Assembly: GCA_934316925.1 (NCBI GenBank)
Contig: CAKREC010000004.1
Span: 8,401-72,400, forward strand
Direction of reading: 5' to 3'
DNA length: 64,000 nt
Origin: an uncultured Eubacterium sp.
Lineage (GTDB): Bacteria; Bacillota; Clostridia; Lachnospirales; Lachnospiraceae
Below the pieces are notes generated by a model. The model worked only from the letters and a program-made list of their open reading frames with translations, did not search any database and was not told the origin of the DNA. Numbering within the stretch: position 1 is the first letter of the stretch; the number at the start of each line of letters is the position of its first letter. The position numbers were made by a program, and so were the translations under genes. Positions 61,386 to 64,000 of the stretch are shown piece by piece.

Positions 61386-61391
61386 AGTATA
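61386..61391 (-). promoter_or_regulatory. Possible -10 for the ClpX-like gene
   Basis: TATACT on the minus strand with no clear -35. An internal promoter within block C would uncouple the AAA+ genes from the YbjN-like gene. Weak evidence. Confidence 0.35.
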
Positions 61392-61435
61392 ATGCGAAAT
61401 GATAAGGTGGCTTCCAAAAACAAAACACATTTTTT

Positions 61436-61477
61436 TACTACGAAATAGGCTTGCTTTTACCAAGCCTATCCGTAGTA
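61436..61477. other. Interrupted hairpin between YbjN-like and ClpX-like genes
   Basis: A 9-bp stem (61445-61453 with 61461-61469) is extended by 7 bp (61436-61442 with 61471-61477) across a small asymmetric bulge, with a 7-base loop. On the transcribed minus strand it is followed by A rather than T, so it is not a standard terminator; it may stabilise or process the mRNA. Confidence 0.6.
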
Positions 61478-61486
61478 AGGGGGGAG

Positions 61487-62101
61487 CTACTCGTCTCCAT
61501 TATTTTCACATGAATCTGGAATTGACATATATTGCGCATCTTCTGTATAGCTGTTGTCTGTAGACTCAGTATCCTGATTTTTGGATGTCAATTCAATCTG
61601 CTGGCATAGTCGTGCAAGGAGTTGGCTTCTTGCAAAGCTGTTTGGCTCTGGATCAAGTGGGTCATCGGTGTACACAGCTTTTGCCAGTAATGGGAATTCG
61701 GCATCGAGAATCCTCACAATGCGTACCAGGAGCTCAACAGCACAGTCACCAATACTTTTTTCGCCGGTAGCTACGGGAAAGTCGTATAGTGCATTCACAT
61801 TGTTATTGGCATCGAGATGAAACTTGAGAAAGCGTACTTCCCCGTTGATGAGATTGCAGGCCTTAAGTACGCGGTCTTCTTTCGTCGGATTTACTTTCGT
61901 GAGTAAACCTAACACTCGGATAGAAACGTCAAGGTCATCATCTTGGCTCATATAATTCACATAGACAGTCGGTCCATTGTTGACGGGGATTCCTACGAGC
62001 AATTCCTCGTGCTCGGGTGAAGTCATCACATGATAGGTGATGGCTTCCTCGTCAAATTTTTGGGTAATTAAGTTGGTGGCAGTGTATTGGTACGTTGTCA
62101 T
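61487..62101 (-). CDS. YbjN-domain protein
   Basis: 204 residues. The first 150 residues fit the YbjN/type-III-chaperone-like fold: ACNLINGEVRFLKFHLDANNN followed by an amphipathic CAVELLVRIVRILDAEFPLL helix. YbjN proteins are adaptor- or chaperone-like and linked to stress and motility in E. coli. The tail (165-204) is acidic and disordered. Base composition is richer in G+C than the next genes of block C. GGAGGG lies 8 bases before the ATG. Confidence 0.65.
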   Translation of the reverse strand: MTTYQYTATNLITQKFDEEAITYHVMTSPEHEELLVGIPVNNGPTVYVNYMSQDDDLDVSIRVLGLLTKVNPTKEDRVLKACNLINGEVRFLKFHLDANNNVNALYDFPVATGEKSIGDCAVELLVRIVRILDAEFPLLAKAVYTDDPLDPEPNSFARSQLLARLCQQIELTSKNQDTESTDNSYTEDAQYMSIPDSCENNGDE

Positions 62102-62118
62102 AAGATCGCCCTCCTTTT

Positions 62119-62337
62119 TTAAATAAACCTTCCGTAACCAGTTGTCTCTTTGCCGTATCTGTCATAGATTTTCCCAGTGGATGAATCAATCGAACCAATA
62201 TAATTGCCGTATCGATCGGAAATTGAGCCATCGTCGGAAACCCTTCCGGTGTAGTGGCCATATCGGTCACTGCAGTATCCACTGTCGTCACAGCTTCCTG
62301 TCCAATTGTTGCGTTCGTCTCTGAAATCGTATGCCAT
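62119..62337 (-). CDS. Small tandem-repeat protein (DRYG repeats)
   Basis: 72 residues made of about four copies of an 11-13-residue unit whose core is (S/Y)DRYGxYxGxxxxxG (for example SDRYGHYTGRV, SDRYGNYIGSI, YDRYGKETTGYG). Such repeats often form small all-beta 'flower' or propeller-like folds. GGAGG lies before the ATG. It is the first gene of block C and has its own promoter. The partner is unknown. Confidence 0.7.
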   Translation of the reverse strand: MAYDFRDERNNWTGSCDDSGYCSDRYGHYTGRVSDDGSISDRYGNYIGSIDSSTGKIYDRYGKETTGYGRFI

Positions 62338-62381
62338 TTTTTTCCTCCTTTTAAGTTGTGTAGCATTGTTTACGCTTTAAC

Positions 62382-62411
62382 AATATAAGATTTTGCTGGT
62401 TACTCGTCCAA
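62382..62411 (-). promoter_or_regulatory. Promoter of island block C
   Basis: On the minus strand: TTGGAC (62411-62406), an 18-base spacer and TATATT (62387-62382), about 45 bases before the ATG at 62337. Confidence 0.6.
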
Positions 62412-62505
62412 AAAAAATTAAAAAAATTTTGCACTTCATTCCCCTGTCACGAACTCCACTCACATGTAATAAAATAACATGATATGTTTTTTAGCAGGTG
62501 ATAGT

Positions 62506-63003
62506 GTGAACAGACAAAATTGTAGCGGCGTGCAGATGTTAAGATCCGTTCTAAACAGAAGAACGAATGCAATAGCAAGAATAAGAGGAAGCGAATCCTA
62601 CGACAATATTTTGGGAATGGTATGGTTTTATCAAATGCCAAAGGGAGTTTATGTTGTGACAGAAGTTGATGGCTTGCCACAAGGATGTGGAGAATGCAAA
62701 TCCCCTGTATTTGGATACCATATTCACAGTGGCAGCGCCTGTGCCGGTGATATGGAGGACGCTTTTGCTGATACAATGGGGCATTATAATCCGGATAATT
62801 GCGAGCATCCGCATCATGTGGGGGATATGCCACCGCTATTTGGTAATCATGGTTATGCATTTTCTGTTTTTTATTCAGAGCGTTTTTGCGTATGCGATAT
62901 CATTGGAAAAACTGTGATCATACATTTGAATCCAGATGATTTTCATACACAGCCGGCAGGAAATTCTGGAACTAAGATTGCGTGTGGAAAGATTGAAGTA
63001 TAA
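62506..63003 (+). CDS. Cu/Zn superoxide dismutase-like protein
   Basis: About 165 residues, converting superoxide to hydrogen peroxide and oxygen. Metal ligands are retained: HIH in FGYHIHSG, HYNP, the HPHH...GDMP zinc site, NHGYA and IIHLNPDDF, plus the late GNSGTKIACG typical of SodC. No signal peptide is seen, unlike periplasmic SodC, so it is probably cytosolic. The start is uncertain: GTG 62506 after AGGTG, or ATG 62479 with a poorer site. It is divergent from block C. Confidence 0.85.
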   Translation: MNRQNCSGVQMLRSVLNRRTNAIARIRGSESYDNILGMVWFYQMPKGVYVVTEVDGLPQGCGECKSPVFGYHIHSGSACAGDMEDAFADTMGHYNPDNCEHPHHVGDMPPLFGNHGYAFSVFYSERFCVCDIIGKTVIIHLNPDDFHTQPAGNSGTKIACGKIEV

Positions 63004-63015
63004 TGTATATGAAAA

Positions 63016-63055
63016 AAAGTTTGCTTGTCATAAATGTATATGACAAACAAACTTT
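63016..63055. terminator. Bidirectional terminator after the SOD gene
   Basis: A stem of 8+8 bp with one mismatch (63016-63032 with 63039-63055), 6-base loop. An A-run at 63012-63018 gives T-rich RNA on the minus strand and CTTTG follows on the plus strand; it separates the convergent SOD and Rpn genes. Confidence 0.85.
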
Positions 63056-63096
63056 CTTTGATTTATGCAGATACGAAGCATTTTTACATATGTTTT

Positions 63097-63984
63097 TTAC
63101 AACTGTTTGGAGGCCAGCAAAGCTTCCAGCTCCTTGATGCGGGCGTCTTTCTCTTTTAACTTTTCGTCTTTCTCCAAAACAGTCTGTTGCAGAGCTTTTT
63201 CGCTTTGTTGCAGCCCCTTTTTATCTGCTTTCAGTCGTTCAATCTCCTGATCCATGCTGTCTACATATTCTTCCACAGTACCCTCAGATAATAACATAGG
63301 CTCCACCTCCACACGGTTCAATGACAGAAAATCCCGAAGATGATCGTGGTCAATGCAATAATCCACAGCCCTGTGGATTGCCAACGAAAGATCTTCTGTT
63401 TTCTGTGCATACTCTCTGATCTTTGCTACGAGTATAGCATAATCTTCCAGTGTTTTACAACCTTTTTGAAGTGCCTGGTTTTTCCCATAGTTGATGTTGA
63501 AAATTTCGACGGTCAGTTCCAGACAGGATTTCGCATTCCGGCTGGCAAAAGCATCCGACAACTTCATGATCTCCCGATCCGGACGGATTGCCGGTCCATT
63601 GTAGAGAACAATGCAGCGAGGTGTCGGAATTTTTACAAGATGGTATTGCAGGATATTTTCGCCCCGCTTTTTTAGGATTGCCTCGTATTCATGAGACAGA
63701 TACAGTAAGCTTCGTAGTGGATAGTTCAGACAGACCGTACTGCTGTGTTCGACTAAACACATTTCCGTGGTGTTGATCAGAAAGGCAATATCATTTTTCA
63801 TCTTAAGAAACAACGCATTGTCCAGTGTAATGATCTCAATGTCATCGGAATTCTTATAGTTCGTCTGGTTCAGAGCATTATAAAGTGCTAACAGATTTTC
63901 CTTGTCGTTAAAGATGCGGCGAAAAACCGTATCTTTGTAGTTCCTTCGTATTGGTGATACTTTCATTTCCCTTTTGTGTGACAC
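63097..63984 (-). CDS. Rpn-family PD-(D/E)XK nuclease (recombination-promoting, 'putative transposase')
   Basis: 295 residues of the family common in many Lachnospiraceae copies. The N-terminal nuclease domain has NYKDTVFRRIFNDKENLL, the KNDIAFLINTTEMCLVEHSST active-site region (the usual EHQST reads EHSST) and YPLRSLLYLSHEYE. The C-terminus (220-295) is a Lys/Glu coiled coil (EKDEKLKEKDARIKELE). The start is GTG 63984 with GGGGGA upstream, or ATG 63966. Despite the common name, Rpn proteins are nucleases, not classical transposases. Confidence 0.85.
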   Translation of the reverse strand: MSHKREMKVSPIRRNYKDTVFRRIFNDKENLLALYNALNQTNYKNSDDIEIITLDNALFLKMKNDIAFLINTTEMCLVEHSSTVCLNYPLRSLLYLSHEYEAILKKRGENILQYHLVKIPTPRCIVLYNGPAIRPDREIMKLSDAFASRNAKSCLELTVEIFNINYGKNQALQKGCKTLEDYAILVAKIREYAQKTEDLSLAIHRAVDYCIDHDHLRDFLSLNRVEVEPMLLSEGTVEEYVDSMDQEIERLKADKKGLQQSEKALQQTVLEKDEKLKEKDARIKELEALLASKQL

Positions 63985-64000
63985 ATCATTCCCCCTTTTC

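Noticed and set aside
43600..63100. Direct repeats (att sites) bounding the island
   Set aside because: I looked for matching short sequences near both edges and no integrase or tRNA was seen; no convincing pair was found.
63097..63984. Transposase of an insertion sequence
   Set aside because: The gene is an Rpn-type nuclease; no terminal inverted repeats or DDE motif were seen around it.
1..64000. tRNA, rRNA or CRISPR arrays
   Set aside because: No cloverleaf-ending CCA genes, rRNA-like conserved stretches or regularly spaced direct repeats were noticed; this was by eye, not by a covariance-model scan.

Overview
The window looks like chromosome of a spore-forming Clostridia bacterium, most probably a gut Lachnospiraceae. 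The evidence is the forespore genes (spoIIAB, sigF, spoVAA to spoVAE), Clostridia-type pyruvate phosphate dikinase, LarE, a YqzL-like gene between era and recO, long secreted proteins with lysine-rich Ig-like domains, and consensus sigma-A promoters with AGGAGG-type ribosome sites. No tRNA, rRNA, CRISPR array or intact insertion sequence was seen. The species cannot be named from the sequence.

Layout. 1-10.5 kb: spoIIAB (cut by the window edge), sigF, spoVAA, spoVAB and spoVAC, then about 6.4 kb of unrelated genes (membrane protein, larE, chemoreceptor, amino-acid ABC transporter), then spoVAD and spoVAE. 10.6-17.3 kb: a large secreted Ig-like protein, an AI-2E-type exporter, a polysaccharide deacetylase, a small membrane protein and a cold-shock protein. 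17.5-28.5 kb: core genes for an M16C peptidase, Era, a YqzL-like protein, RecO, glycyl-tRNA synthetase, two tandem C39-like secreted proteins and PpdK. 28.6-37.3 kb: accessory genes (histidine phosphatase, RelE/ParE-type toxin-antitoxin pair, AraC regulator with a 1539-residue secreted glycosidase, GNAT acetyltransferase, Abi-family protein). 37.4-43.6 kb: a 1560-residue secreted protein fusing an M4 peptidase, an alpha/beta hydrolase and an NlpC/P60 domain, a small conserved protein and a FliB-like protein.

43.7-62.3 kb is a visibly AT-rich accessory island and the most interesting part. It has three transcription blocks. Block A (plus) holds a STAND/NACHT-like ATPase with a helical-repeat tail but no N-terminal effector, a DUF218/YdcF-like protein, a 586-residue protein I do not recognise, and a Ser/Thr kinase. 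Block B (plus) follows a strong terminator and holds a calcineurin-like phosphoesterase, a vWA-PP2C-kinase triad like E. coli YegL/PphC/YegI (the 'TerY-P' triad), a membrane-anchored NPCBM-like protein, an SPFH protein, several very small proteins (membrane peptide, zinc ribbon) and a Sel1-repeat protein. Block C (minus, converging on B) holds a tandem-repeat protein, a YbjN-like protein, a ClpX-like AAA+ ATPase, a polytopic membrane protein, a DnaA-type AAA+ ATPase without a DNA-binding domain, and a TatD-type nuclease.

The parts suggest a phospho-signalling device (two kinases, one phosphatase, a vWA adaptor, a STAND sensor) linked to membrane scaffolds (SPFH, polytopic protein) and nucleic-acid or protein remodelling enzymes (TatD, two AAA+). 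Stress response or phage defence is a reasonable hypothesis but is inferred only from families and neighbourhood. A Cu/Zn superoxide dismutase-like gene and an Rpn-family nuclease gene lie at the right end.
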